Source: Vagococcus elongatus (lineage in GTDB: Bacteria > Bacillota > Bacilli > Lactobacillales > Vagococcaceae). Taken from it: DNA of 64,000 nt. The stretch lies in contig NZ_NGKA01000015.1 in the NCBI RefSeq assembly GCF_003987645.1, positions 1 through 64,000 on the forward strand, given 5' to 3'. Shown here piece by piece: positions 38,985 to 47,933 of the stretch (its first letter is position 1; each line of letters opens with the position of its first letter). Under the pieces are notes generated by a model. That model was not told where the DNA came from and did not search any database. It worked only from the letters and a program-made list of their open reading frames with translations. A program made the translations under genes and the position numbers.

Positions 38985-39626
38985 ATTAAAAAAATCAAAA
39001 CTCAAAGCTTAGTTATCTTAGCCATTTTCACCGCCATCATCTTTTTATTGAGTTTCACACCTATCGGCTTTATTCAGTTAGGTTTTATCAAAGCAACAAT
39101 TATCCATGTTCCCGTCATCATCGGCTCGATTTTACTAGGACCAAAAAAAGGAGCTTTTCTGGGATTTGTTTTCGGTCTGACCAGTTTCATCAGCAACACT
39201 ACTGCTCCGGTCGTCAGTTCCTTTGTTTTTTCTCCATTTATTCCCTTACCGGGGACGGATCATGGCAGTTATTTAGCGCTGATTATTTGTTTTGTTCCTA
39301 GAATTTTGACAGGTGTTGTGCCTTATTTCGTTTATCATTTTTTTAAAAAATATATTAAAAACAAAGATTCACTATCGTTTGCTATTGCAGGGGTTCTTGG
39401 TACAATGACCAACACTCTCCTTGTCATGAATGGGATATTTTTTCTTTTTGGCAACGAGTATGCGCTTGTCAAAGATATCAATATCAACGCAGTGTATACA
39501 GTTATTCTGAGTATCATTGTCACCAATGGCGTGATGGAGTCGATTGTGGCAGGCGTTATTGTTACACTTGTTTGCAAATCACTATTGAAAAATAAAAAAA
39601 TCACGCAGATGCTTGAAACACTCTAA
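38985..39626 (+). CDS. ECF transporter S component, probable pantothenate type
   Basis: Membrane substrate-binding subunit with about six helices, 214 residues if begun at 38985. AAGGAG (38970-38975) is 9 nt ahead of an ATT codon that opens IKKIKTQSLVILAIFTAII, the expected basic start and first helix. No ATG, GTG or TTG exists in frame between the ribosome site and Leu-22 (TTG at 39048), and starting there would delete helix 1. The gene therefore appears to use ATT. Neighbouring coaB/coaC point to pantothenate or a CoA precursor. Confidence 0.8.
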   Translation: MKKIKTQSLVILAIFTAIIFLLSFTPIGFIQLGFIKATIIHVPVIIGSILLGPKKGAFLGFVFGLTSFISNTTAPVVSSFVFSPFIPLPGTDHGSYLALIICFVPRILTGVVPYFVYHFFKKYIKNKDSLSFAIAGVLGTMTNTLLVMNGIFFLFGNEYALVKDININAVYTVILSIIVTNGVMESIVAGVIVTLVCKSLLKNKKITQMLETL

Positions 39627-39655
39627 ATTGACATAGCCAAAGGAGCAAATAAAAG

Positions 39656-40441
39656 ATGAATATCTTGATTACAGCAGGCGGTACAAAAGAAAAAATAGAC
39701 GATGTCCGCTACATTGCCAATCACTCCACAGGAAAACTGGGAGCAGCTATGGCAGAAGCTTTTGCAAAAGACGCTGAAAATAGTATCGTATATCTTCATG
39801 GAACTGGTGCCATCGTCCCGCGGCGCCCTAATGTTTTTCCAATCGAAATATTTTCCACAGAGGATTTAAAAAACCAGCTGGAAAATCAACTAAATAATAA
39901 ACAGTTTACTGCGGTCATCCACAGCATGGCTGTCAGTGATTACACAGTATCAAATACTTTCAGTGAGTCAGACTTTTTATCGGCATTCAGTGAAAAAATC
40001 CCCATAACTCAGGAAACAAGTCAGCTTCTGTGGACCAAAGACGAACTGCTAGCCGCCTTGGAAAAACAATTTGAAGCAATGGCGGTTCAGGAAAAAAACA
40101 AAATCAGTTCTAATTTTGATCATCTGCTGATAAGGTTGGAAAAAAATCCTAAAATCATTCAAAAAATTAAACTTTTGCAGCCTGAAACGATTTTAGTCGG
40201 TTTCAAACTTCTTGTGGATACTTCGGAAACAAACTTAGTCAGTGTTGCCCGCAATTTGTTGGAGAAAAACAACTGTGACTATGTCTTGGCCAATGATTTG
40301 ACCACTATCAAAGGAGACAAGCATCATGGAATCCTAGTTGGCAGCGACCAAAGCACTCAAATAGCTGAAACTAAGCAAGAAATTGCTGAAATAATCGTAA
40401 ATACTATTAAAGACAAATCAAAAACGAGGGAAAATAAATGA
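39656..40441 (+). CDS. coaB: Phosphopantothenate--cysteine ligase
   Basis: Joins cysteine to 4'-phosphopantothenate in CoA synthesis. It is a stand-alone CoaB of the streptococcal/enterococcal kind, 261 aa. The N-terminal ITAGGTKEKIDDVRYIANHS, then TGKLG, is the nucleotide-binding hallmark, with HSMAVSDYTV and the C-terminal DYVLANDLT. It overlaps coaC by 4 nt (ATGA), and the two replace the fused CoaBC of most bacteria. Confidence 0.93.
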   Translation: MNILITAGGTKEKIDDVRYIANHSTGKLGAAMAEAFAKDAENSIVYLHGTGAIVPRRPNVFPIEIFSTEDLKNQLENQLNNKQFTAVIHSMAVSDYTVSNTFSESDFLSAFSEKIPITQETSQLLWTKDELLAALEKQFEAMAVQEKNKISSNFDHLLIRLEKNPKIIQKIKLLQPETILVGFKLLVDTSETNLVSVARNLLEKNNCDYVLANDLTTIKGDKHHGILVGSDQSTQIAETKQEIAEIIVNTIKDKSKTRENK

Positions 40442-41013
40442 CAAATATTTTACTAGGCGTTTCGGGCAGTATCTCTGCTTATAAGGCAGCTGACATCACA
40501 AGCCAGTTTGCCAAAAAAGGATGGACGGTCGACGTGGTCATGACAAAAAACAGTCAAGAATTCATCACACCGTTAACTCTCCAATCATTGTCAAAAAAAA
40601 CGGTTCATTCTGATTTGATGATTGAGCATTCACCAGAAAACATCACCCATATCGACTTGGCTAAAGCAGCTGATTTATTCATTATTGCCCCTGCCACCGC
40701 TAATATCATTGCTAAACTGGCAAACGGACTTGCCGATGACTTGCTCTCCGCAGTGGCATTGGCCTTTCCCAATCCCAATATGCCGAAGTTAATTGCTCCT
40801 GCAATGAACACCTATATGTATGAGCACCCGATAGTTCAAAAAAATCTGCTTACACTAAAAGAAATCGGCTATGAAATCATTGAGCCAAAGGAAAGTTTGC
40901 TAGCCTGCGGTGATTTTGGCAAAGGCGCGTTACAAGACGTTGAGTTAATCGTCAGACGAGTCGAGGAAGAAATAAATAAAAATAATGAGACTTACAGTGT
41001 TGAATATTCTTAG
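40438..41013 (+). CDS. coaC: Phosphopantothenoylcysteine decarboxylase
   Basis: FMN flavoprotein that decarboxylates phosphopantothenoylcysteine. LLGVSGSISAYKAADI is the N-terminal flavin loop, the active-site histidine lies in THIDLAKAADLFIIAPATAN near residue 75, and LIAPAMNTYMYEHP carries the PAMN motif. It is 191 aa. Last gene of the unit. Confidence 0.94.
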   Translation: MTNILLGVSGSISAYKAADITSQFAKKGWTVDVVMTKNSQEFITPLTLQSLSKKTVHSDLMIEHSPENITHIDLAKAADLFIIAPATANIIAKLANGLADDLLSAVALAFPNPNMPKLIAPAMNTYMYEHPIVQKNLLTLKEIGYEIIEPKESLLACGDFGKGALQDVELIVRRVEEEINKNNETYSVEYS

Positions 41014-41380
41014 AATTCAGATTATTTTAGGTATTGATTTAAATGAATCATATTGGGATATTAAGACATAAAATTCAAAAGCCATTTATGGTCCACTCAA
41101 ATTGTGCCTCCTGCCAAAGAGTACAAATAGTGACCATAAATGGCTTATAATCGTTTTACCTATACAAAATTACTATGATAGATTCCCTTTTTCTGATATT
41201 GAATATCGAAAGAAGTAGTAAGAAGATAATAGATAACCATTCAAATTATCAGTCAAGAAATTATCCAGATTAAGTAGAAAATTCTGAAAGAAAAAACTTA
41301 ATCCAGCAACCAGTTAAAAAAATTTGTGCATGAAAAATTATCTTCTAATTTGACTTGATAATCCGCACTATAAAATATTT
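41014..41380. other. Intergenic stretch with a long hairpin
   Basis: About 370 nt between coaC and the convergent oxidoreductase gene. Apart from the inverted repeat at 41079-41146 I see no ORF with a ribosome site. No clear terminator for the sialic-acid operon was found. Confidence 0.55.
41079..41146. repeat. Inverted repeat with 15-bp perfect arms
   Basis: AAGCCATTTATGGTC (41079-41093) and GACCATAAATGGCTT (41132-41146) pair perfectly, and the stem can extend by ACT/AGT past one bulge. The loop is about 35 nt. No T run follows on the + strand, so it is a weak intrinsic terminator at best. It could be a small MITE-like element or the convergent end signal of both operons. Confidence 0.6.
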
Positions 41381-42490
41381 CTATTTCCGTCTGATTTCGC
41401 TTAGTTTTACTTTCCTATCTTCTTTTAGTGACAAAGTGCAAGCATCGGCCGTCGCAATAGAAGATCTTGCTGCCTTACCATTCAACAAGTTTTCAAATTC
41501 TTTGTCTGGGGCTTCGCCATTCATAATATTATGGAAATAAAGCATTTCTTTTTTCATAATACTGTGCAACCACATCGGCGGTGTTTTGCCTGGTTGACCG
41601 TATTGAATAGCACCATCCATGTCTGTTCCACGATAGATGGCTGTTCTATTGTCATCTTCTTCTTGAGTTTCGTGGACTAGAAATTTCTCTTCCCCCTCTT
41701 CAGTTTTTAATGTCATAGCCACATTATTCATGTCTATCTTTATTGCCCCTAAAGTTCCTTGAATTAATAAATAATGTTCTGTCCATCGAAAAGCTGACCC
41801 GTATTCAAGAATCGCGAATTTATTATCTTCAAATTCTAGGTTAATAAATAGCATATCATCCTCATCACCAAATTCTTCTCCTTGGTGTGCCACATTTCCA
41901 CCAGTCATTGTTGCAGTCAATGGATCTCCTAAGATGAATTGAATACAATCTAGTTCATGAATGTGGTGGTATAAATGTCCACCTGATTTACTGCGTATTT
42001 TCTTCCAAATAACTTCTTTTTGAGGTTCTTCCCAACCATTTCTAGCTGAATGACAATACAAAACTTCCCCGATTTTACCTTCTTCAATTAGTTTTTTAGC
42101 TGTTCTAACACCATTAAAGAAATTCATAACGTGTCCCGCCATAAAAATTAGTCCTTTATCATCACAAACTCTTACCATTTCATCACAGTCTTCAAAAGAA
42201 AGGGCAATTGGCTTTTCACAAAATACATGAACATCGTGTTCAGCAGCTTTTAGGACAGCTTCCTTATGCAGATAATTTGGTGATGCTACAATTACAGCAT
42301 CCACATCTTCTCGACTAAATAATGTATCTAAATCTGTTTCAAAATCACAATCTAATTCTTTAGCAATTATTTCTGCATTATTTGGATCATAAACTGCTAC
42401 AATTTCTGCTCCTTGATTTTGCTTCATAATTCTTGCGAGTTCTGCACCAAAATACCCTACTCCTACAACCGCATAACCTGTTTTACTCAT
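41381..42490 (-). CDS. Gfo/Idh/MocA-family oxidoreductase of the sialic-acid cluster
   Basis: NAD(H)-dependent oxidoreductase of 369 aa. The N-terminal Rossmann loop is YAVVGVGYFGAELARIM; CEKPIALSFEDCDEM near residue 92 has the family EKP motif, and GGHLYHHIHELDCIQFILG holds the active-site histidines. It is last in an operon with nanE, nanK, nanA, yhcH and an ABC importer. In Ruminococcus gnavus and some other bacteria such an enzyme converts 2,7-anhydro-Neu5Ac to Neu5Ac; the same role is my inference here. AGGGAGA precedes the ATG. Confidence 0.85.
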   Translation of the reverse strand: MSKTGYAVVGVGYFGAELARIMKQNQGAEIVAVYDPNNAEIIAKELDCDFETDLDTLFSREDVDAVIVASPNYLHKEAVLKAAEHDVHVFCEKPIALSFEDCDEMVRVCDDKGLIFMAGHVMNFFNGVRTAKKLIEEGKIGEVLYCHSARNGWEEPQKEVIWKKIRSKSGGHLYHHIHELDCIQFILGDPLTATMTGGNVAHQGEEFGDEDDMLFINLEFEDNKFAILEYGSAFRWTEHYLLIQGTLGAIKIDMNNVAMTLKTEEGEEKFLVHETQEEDDNRTAIYRGTDMDGAIQYGQPGKTPPMWLHSIMKKEMLYFHNIMNGEAPDKEFENLLNGKAARSSIATADACTLSLKEDRKVKLSEIRRK

Positions 42491-42511
42491 TTCAACTCTC
42501 CCTGATTTAAT

Positions 42512-43342
42512 TTATTTTGTGGCGCCTTCTGCTAAACCACTACTTATTTTATTTTGGATAAACACAAAGAATATTACCGATGGCAAGACGACTAAGCTTG
42601 ATGCTGCCATCATTTGACCCCAATCTAATATTTCTTGATTTTCTAAAGCTCTTAAAGCCACCGCAATGGTCATTTTTTCTGTACTATTAATCAAAATTAA
42701 TGAATATAAAAATTCATTCCAAGCATTTATAAACGTGTAGATAGCTGTTGCTACAATTCCGGGTGCCACGATTGGTAAAACTACTTGAATAAATACTTGT
42801 AGTTTATTGGCACCGTCAATTCTAGCTGCTTCCTCAATTCCTAACGGGACTGTTTCGAAAAAACCGACCAAAAGCCAAACAGCATAAGGAACACTAAATG
42901 ATAAATAGACAATAATTAAACCTATCCTAGTATTGACTAAACCCAATGCTCCGATAATGACAGAGTAAGGAATAGCTAACAAAATTGGCGGGAACATATA
43001 AGTGGTAATTAATAATCTGGTTAAAGCTTTTCCAACTCTTGGGAAAAATCTAACCACTCCATAAGCTGCTAAAGCTGAAATCGTTACAGCTACAAAAGTT
43101 GTAGCTAGTGCAATCACCAGACTATTAACAATATAGTTCCCAAAATTCAATTCAGATAATACATAGCGAAAATTATCAAACGTCCATTGTTTAGGTAAAA
43201 TGTTGGTAGGATACTGATTGATTTCTCCCGGTCCTTTAAAAGCTGATAAAATAATCCAAAGTAAAGGAAAAACTGCGACAATTGAGGCTAAAATTAATGT
43301 TAAATATTTAATAATCGTTCTGACGGACAATTTTTTCCTCAT
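42512..43342 (-). CDS. Sugar ABC transporter permease (MalG type)
   Basis: A 276-aa membrane protein with six predicted helices. The C-terminal coupling loop EEAARIDGANKLQVFIQVVLP is replaced here by reading IEEAARIDGANKLQVFIQV, typical of carbohydrate uptake family 1. It starts on the last base of the upstream permease gene (TAATG). With its partner it imports the ligand of the lipoprotein at 44269, probably a sialic acid. Confidence 0.9.
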   Translation of the reverse strand: MRKKLSVRTIIKYLTLILASIVAVFPLLWIILSAFKGPGEINQYPTNILPKQWTFDNFRYVLSELNFGNYIVNSLVIALATTFVAVTISALAAYGVVRFFPRVGKALTRLLITTYMFPPILLAIPYSVIIGALGLVNTRIGLIIVYLSFSVPYAVWLLVGFFETVPLGIEEAARIDGANKLQVFIQVVLPIVAPGIVATAIYTFINAWNEFLYSLILINSTEKMTIAVALRALENQEILDWGQMMAASSLVVLPSVIFFVFIQNKISSGLAEGATK

Positions 43343-44232
43343 TACACATTCTCCTTTTCCTTTTTATCTGAATAGTAAAAATAAATTGAACAAACTATTA
43401 ATAAGAAGATCAGCATGATAATAGTAATAGCAGATGATTTTCCTAATAGTTTAAGACCCCACCCCATTTTGTAAGCATAAATAGGTAAAGTCATTGTAAC
43501 ATTAGCTGGACCACCACCAGTTAATAAGTAAACCATATCAAAGTTTGTGAAAACCCAGATAGTTCTTAAAATAACTAGCAAACCTACCACCTTACTAATG
43601 TGTGGGATTGTCACACTAACAAAAGTTTGCCAAGTACTAGCACCATCCATTTTTGCCGCTTCATATTGTTCCTCTGGAATGGTTTGAAGGGCAGACAAAA
43701 TGTTCACCATAATCATCGGTGTTCCAAACCATAGATTGACGAATAGTATCGTTGGAAAAACCAAAGTGCCCGAACTAAGGAATTGCGGTAAAGTGTCGGT
43801 CAATCCCAAATTAACTAACATAGTTGGAATAAAACCATAGACTCCGTTCAATAAAAACTTCCAAATAACCGCAATTACCACAACAGGAAACGCCCAAGGG
43901 ACGATAAGCAGTACACGGAACATTTTTTTTCCTATTTTGATACTATTCAGCAACATTGCTAATATAAATCCTAAGATAACTTGTCCTCCGATAGATGCCA
44001 CAGTCCATTTTATTGACATGAAAAATGCTTTATAGAATTGTTCATCAGCAAGTATCTTCTTATAGTTTTGCAGCCCTACAAATGTGCTTACTGGTCTCGT
44101 TAAATGTTTAGAGGTAAAGCTGTAAACAACACTTGAGAGAACTGGATACAAAAGTAAAGAAACAATAACTAAAATCGCTGGTAGTATAAATAACCAAGAA
44201 GTATAATTTATCTTTTTAATTCTTTTTATCAC
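43342..44232 (-). CDS. Sugar ABC transporter permease (MalF/UgpA type)
   Basis: A 296-aa membrane protein with six predicted helices and the coupling loop YEAAKMDGASTWQTFVSVTI. It starts at GTG with AGGAGGGG upstream. It forms the channel with the MalG-type partner. The cluster has no local ATPase gene, so a shared ATPase of the MsmK type encoded elsewhere must drive it. Confidence 0.9.
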   Translation of the reverse strand: MIKRIKKINYTSWLFILPAILVIVSLLLYPVLSSVVYSFTSKHLTRPVSTFVGLQNYKKILADEQFYKAFFMSIKWTVASIGGQVILGFILAMLLNSIKIGKKMFRVLLIVPWAFPVVVIAVIWKFLLNGVYGFIPTMLVNLGLTDTLPQFLSSGTLVFPTILFVNLWFGTPMIMVNILSALQTIPEEQYEAAKMDGASTWQTFVSVTIPHISKVVGLLVILRTIWVFTNFDMVYLLTGGGPANVTMTLPIYAYKMGWGLKLLGKSSAITIIMLIFLLIVCSIYFYYSDKKEKENV

Positions 44233-44268
44233 TCATTCCCCTCCTACTCCATCATCAATGAATGACGA

Positions 44269-45615
44269 CTATTGTTCCACACTACTGAATATTTCGTTTA
44301 ACTCCTCTTCTGCTGCCTTAGCTGCTTTTTCAACTTGTACATCATTAGTTATAATATCTTGGAACATACTCTCAATAATACCTTGAGAAACTAATAAACC
44401 TGCTTGAACACTAGGACCATGTTCATATCCAATAGCTGTTCCCTTTGCCACCGCATCACTAATAACTTTTTCTGCGTGAGAGAATTGTTTAACTATTTTA
44501 TTTTCTTTATACGCCGGTTCTTCACTAATATCATTCAATGAAGGCAACATACCTACTGGTGTAGCAGAAAGGAACTCAATATAACGATCTTTTTCAAATA
44601 AGTATTCTATAAACGCTTTACAAACTTCTGGATGCTCTGAATTTTCCCACACAACCATAGGAATATTTGCAGTTTCAATCCCCAATTCCTCATCATCTTT
44701 ATTTACTTTTGGAATAGGAGCAGCATCAATATATTCAAGCAAATCTGGCGAGTTAGCCTCTACTCCAGCGATTTGGAAACCGCTATTAAAGTCAAAAGCT
44801 GTTTTTCCTTGGTAATAGAGAGTAGCTTGGTCCAGTACATTATAAGAAATGGAATCTTTAGGTGAAGCCTTTTCATAAATATCAACCCAGAACTTAATTC
44901 CTTCAATCGCTGCATCACTAGTTATATTTGCCTTTAAATCATCAGTTAATAAACTTTCTCCGTGACTTCTAACATAATAATTCAAGTATCTAGTTCCTAA
45001 GAAGTCATTAGAACCTGTTGGGAAAGATGCACCGTAGACGCCATCTTTCGTTAAAATCTCTGCTGCCTTTGCAAATTCATCCCATGTTTCTGGTATTTCC
45101 AAATTATTCTCTTCTAATAAATCTTTTCGAATCCACATCACTTGAGCATGAGAATACAAAGGAATTGAATAATCATTACCATCTACGTGCCCTTCACCGA
45201 TTGACATCTCAGAAAAGCGATTACGACCAATACTGTCAATCAAATCATTCAAAGGCACGACTGCTCCTGAATCAATCATTTCCACCACATGATTCGGTAA
45301 GGCCGTACTCATATCAGGTACATTATTAGAAGCTAAACCTGTAGTCCATTTTTGATAAAAGTCATCCCACGAGAATGATTCAATTTTAATTTTTACACCA
45401 GGATGTTCTTTTTCAAAATCTTCTGCAGATTTTTGAATTGATTCCATCCGAGGTCCTTGAGTAAATGAATGCCAAAACGTGATTTCGCCATTTAATTCAC
45501 CGTCAACAGTTGCCTCATCCTTTTTATCTTTTCCACCACAAGCACTAATTAAAAATATCGACGCTAATAAAGCAAAGCCCCAGACTAACATTTTCTTTTT
45601 AAATAATTTTCTCAT
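44269..45615 (-). CDS. Sugar ABC transporter substrate-binding lipoprotein (sialic-acid type)
   Basis: Family 1 extracellular solute-binding protein of about 448 aa with a signal peptide and lipobox LISAC near residue 26. ITFWHSFTQGPRMESIQ is the usual N-terminal strand. Its position between yhcH and the permeases in a nan operon indicates a sialic acid or 2,7-anhydro-sialic acid ligand, as for SatA-like proteins. Start at ATG 45615 with AAAGGAAG upstream; the longer frame has no signal. Confidence 0.88.
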   Translation of the reverse strand: MRKLFKKKMLVWGFALLASIFLISACGGKDKKDEATVDGELNGEITFWHSFTQGPRMESIQKSAEDFEKEHPGVKIKIESFSWDDFYQKWTTGLASNNVPDMSTALPNHVVEMIDSGAVVPLNDLIDSIGRNRFSEMSIGEGHVDGNDYSIPLYSHAQVMWIRKDLLEENNLEIPETWDEFAKAAEILTKDGVYGASFPTGSNDFLGTRYLNYYVRSHGESLLTDDLKANITSDAAIEGIKFWVDIYEKASPKDSISYNVLDQATLYYQGKTAFDFNSGFQIAGVEANSPDLLEYIDAAPIPKVNKDDEELGIETANIPMVVWENSEHPEVCKAFIEYLFEKDRYIEFLSATPVGMLPSLNDISEEPAYKENKIVKQFSHAEKVISDAVAKGTAIGYEHGPSVQAGLLVSQGIIESMFQDIITNDVQVEKAAKAAEEELNEIFSSVEQ

Positions 45616-45634
45616 GAACTTCTTCCTTTCATTT

Positions 45635-46075
45635 TTAAATTCCTTCAATTTTACCCACAAATTTAGTTATTTCTTTCGTGTCATCACTTATCTTCCCCCC
45701 CACTTTATGAGCCTCACTAGGGTAACAAATTAAAAAATCGCCTGGTTTCAATATTACTTCTACTTGAGCATTTCCACTTAAAAACATAATATCTTTACTA
45801 GTATCATAGGATTCTAATTCATCTAAAACAGCTGCATCTGCCAAATCTATTTTTTCTTCACCAGATAAAATATAATGCACATCAATAAATTTTTTGTGAT
45901 TTTCAAATACTCTTTTTTCTTCGGATTTAGCTGTAAAAACTATTTTGTTAATTGTCATTTTTTGCCTTGAAATTAGCTCACTTTGCCCACTATAATCCTT
46001 CATCGTTTTTAACATCAGATAGATTTCTTCCATCTCCTGATATCTTTGAATATTTTTTACATTATCAATAATCAT
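45635..46075 (-). CDS. YhcH/YjgK/YiaL family protein
   Basis: A 146-aa cupin-like beta-barrel protein. Signatures are HKKFIDVHYILSGEEKID and PGDFLICYPSEAHKVGG, which carry the probable metal-binding histidines. Family members in sialic-acid operons (NanQ/YhcH) are linked to sugar anomerisation or epimerisation of the free sialic acid. AAGGAG precedes the ATG by 8 nt. Confidence 0.88.
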   Translation of the reverse strand: MIIDNVKNIQRYQEMEEIYLMLKTMKDYSGQSELISRQKMTINKIVFTAKSEEKRVFENHKKFIDVHYILSGEEKIDLADAAVLDELESYDTSKDIMFLSGNAQVEVILKPGDFLICYPSEAHKVGGKISDDTKEITKFVGKIEGI

Positions 46076-46087
46076 TTGCCCGACTCC

Positions 46088-46999
46088 TTAGACCAAAGAT
46101 GCCTTTGCAGCTTCAATCATGTCATAACATTCTTTAATGGTACTAAAATCTTGTTCCTCAACATTTGGTAAAGGTTCGCGAACACCTCCAATATTCACTC
46201 CTTGCAACTCTAATACTTTTTTGATAACTGCATAAATGTTACCTTTGCATGAAGTAAGTTTAGCAATAATTAAATTGACTTGATTCTGAATGGCTAACGC
46301 TTGAGCCATCTCATTATTTTTTATGTGCTGATCCATGGCAATGAAAAGCTCGGGCATTACACCATAGGTTCCACCAATTCCTCCTTCTGCGCCCATTACT
46401 CTACCACCAACAAACTGCTCATCTGGCCCGTTAAAAACAATGGAAGGCTTCTCACTAAAAATTTTAAAATTATTGATATCCTGCACAGGCATGGAAGAAT
46501 TTTTAACGCCTATCACTTGCTTGTTTGCCATCATTTCTTGGAATAACTTAACTGAAAGCGAATAACCAGTAGTCTGAGGAATATTATAAATAATAAAATC
46601 CAATTCAGTAGCTTCTAGAATGCTTGTCCAGTAAGCTTTAATCGCATGTTCTTGTAAGACAAAATAAATCGGCGGAATTGCAGCTAAAGCATCAACACCT
46701 AATTTTTCAGCATGTTCAGCCAGTTCAATACTATCACGAGTTGAACTGGCAGCTACGTGGGCGATGATCAGCATTTCATCTCCAATAGCTTCAACCACTG
46801 TTTCCAAAACTAGTTTTCTCTCGGCAACATTTTGATAAATACATTCACCACTACTCCCACCTACATAAAGTCCCTTGATTCCTTTATTTAAAAAATATTT
46901 TGCTAGCTTTCTGATTCTCTCTGTTGAGATATTACCCTCATCATCGTAACAAGCATAAAATGCAGGTATAACTGTTTTATATTTATCTAATTTTGACAT
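46088..46999 (-). CDS. nanA: N-acetylneuraminate lyase
   Basis: Cleaves Neu5Ac to ManNAc and pyruvate. It is a 303-aa TIM barrel of the DapA superfamily with YVGGSSGECIYQN, the tyrosine in FIIYNIPQTTGYSL and the Schiff-base lysine in VIGVKNSSMPVQD near residue 168. The long loops and the nan context separate it from DapA, which is encoded at 24.5 kb. AAGGGAG precedes the ATG. Confidence 0.92.
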   Translation of the reverse strand: MSKLDKYKTVIPAFYACYDDEGNISTERIRKLAKYFLNKGIKGLYVGGSSGECIYQNVAERKLVLETVVEAIGDEMLIIAHVAASSTRDSIELAEHAEKLGVDALAAIPPIYFVLQEHAIKAYWTSILEATELDFIIYNIPQTTGYSLSVKLFQEMMANKQVIGVKNSSMPVQDINNFKIFSEKPSIVFNGPDEQFVGGRVMGAEGGIGGTYGVMPELFIAMDQHIKNNEMAQALAIQNQVNLIIAKLTSCKGNIYAVIKKVLELQGVNIGGVREPLPNVEEQDFSTIKECYDMIEAAKASLV

Positions 47000-47045
47000 C
47001 CAAATATCTCCCTTTTATATGTTTTATAACTTACTTCACGAAAAT

Positions 47046-47933
47046 TTAGTCTATATTTTGTAGCTTTTTGAAATGGAACAACGCACCCAGCAAGTTGGCG
47101 GTCTTATTATTTTCTGCAAAAACAATCGTACTATTATTGAAAAAAGTATCCTCTATATTTGCGGCAACTTTAGTCAACAACTTTTCATACAAGTAGTCTT
47201 TCTGATTTATGATTCCTCCAGCAACGATTATCTTTTCTGGAGATAATAAGTACATAATATTGATAATCGCGACACTTAAGTTTTCAAGAAGGTAATCAAT
47301 TTCTTCTATACTTACTTCATCTCCTGTTTTTGCTGCTTCAAAAATTTCTTTACCATTTAAGTTAACCTTTTTTTTCTGACCGACTCGTTCAATCAGACTG
47401 GTCGCGGAAGCAATATCTTGAATGTTTTCATTCGAAACCTTCATATATCCTATTTCACCAGCTGAGTAGTTTTTACCATGGTAGATTGAACCGCCTAACA
47501 TTATTGCTCCACCAATCCCCGTACCAATCGTCAGACAAACTAATGAATTACTGCCTTTTCCACTTCCTTTCCAATACTCTCCCAATGCTGTACAATTTAC
47601 ATCATTTTCTACTTCACATGGTAAATTGAAAATAGTTTCAATTGTTTTTTTTATTTGTGTCCCTTTGTATTCTGGAATAGTATAACCAGAATAAATTACT
47701 TCACCCTTTTCAGAATCAATAACTCCTGAACTTGCTACACAAATTCCTTTAATCGAATAACTTTTGATTGTTTCGGACACAATCCCTAGCAAGATGTCCA
47801 AAACTGATTTCTCTCCATTTTTTGAAGATACAGAATCTAGTTTAGATAAAAGAACTCCAGATTGATCAAATAGTCCATATTGAATACTCATCCCTCCAAC
47901 ATCTAGACAAAGATAAACATTATTTCCTGTCAC
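47046..47933 (-). CDS. nanK: ROK-family N-acetylmannosamine kinase
   Basis: Phosphorylates ManNAc to ManNAc-6-P. The ATP loop CLDVGGMSIQYGLFD is at the N-terminus, the catalytic aspartate in ENDVNCTALGEYW, and TIGTGIGGAIMLGG follows. The zinc-binding cysteine cluster of many ROK proteins (C-x-C-G-x-x-G-C) is absent after GEIGYMKV, as in several Gram-positive members. It is 295 aa. Its start overlaps the nanE end by 14 nt. Confidence 0.88.
   Translation of the reverse strand: MTGNNVYLCLDVGGMSIQYGLFDQSGVLLSKLDSVSSKNGEKSVLDILLGIVSETIKSYSIKGICVASSGVIDSEKGEVIYSGYTIPEYKGTQIKKTIETIFNLPCEVENDVNCTALGEYWKGSGKGSNSLVCLTIGTGIGGAIMLGGSIYHGKNYSAGEIGYMKVSNENIQDIASATSLIERVGQKKKVNLNGKEIFEAAKTGDEVSIEEIDYLLENLSVAIINIMYLLSPEKIIVAGGIINQKDYLYEKLLTKVAANIEDTFFNNSTIVFAENNKTANLLGALFHFKKLQNID

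Noticed and set aside
46088-46999. Second dapA copy
   Set aside because: It belongs to the same superfamily as DapA, but the nan context and the GGSSGE and NIPQTTGY motifs fit N-acetylneuraminate lyase.
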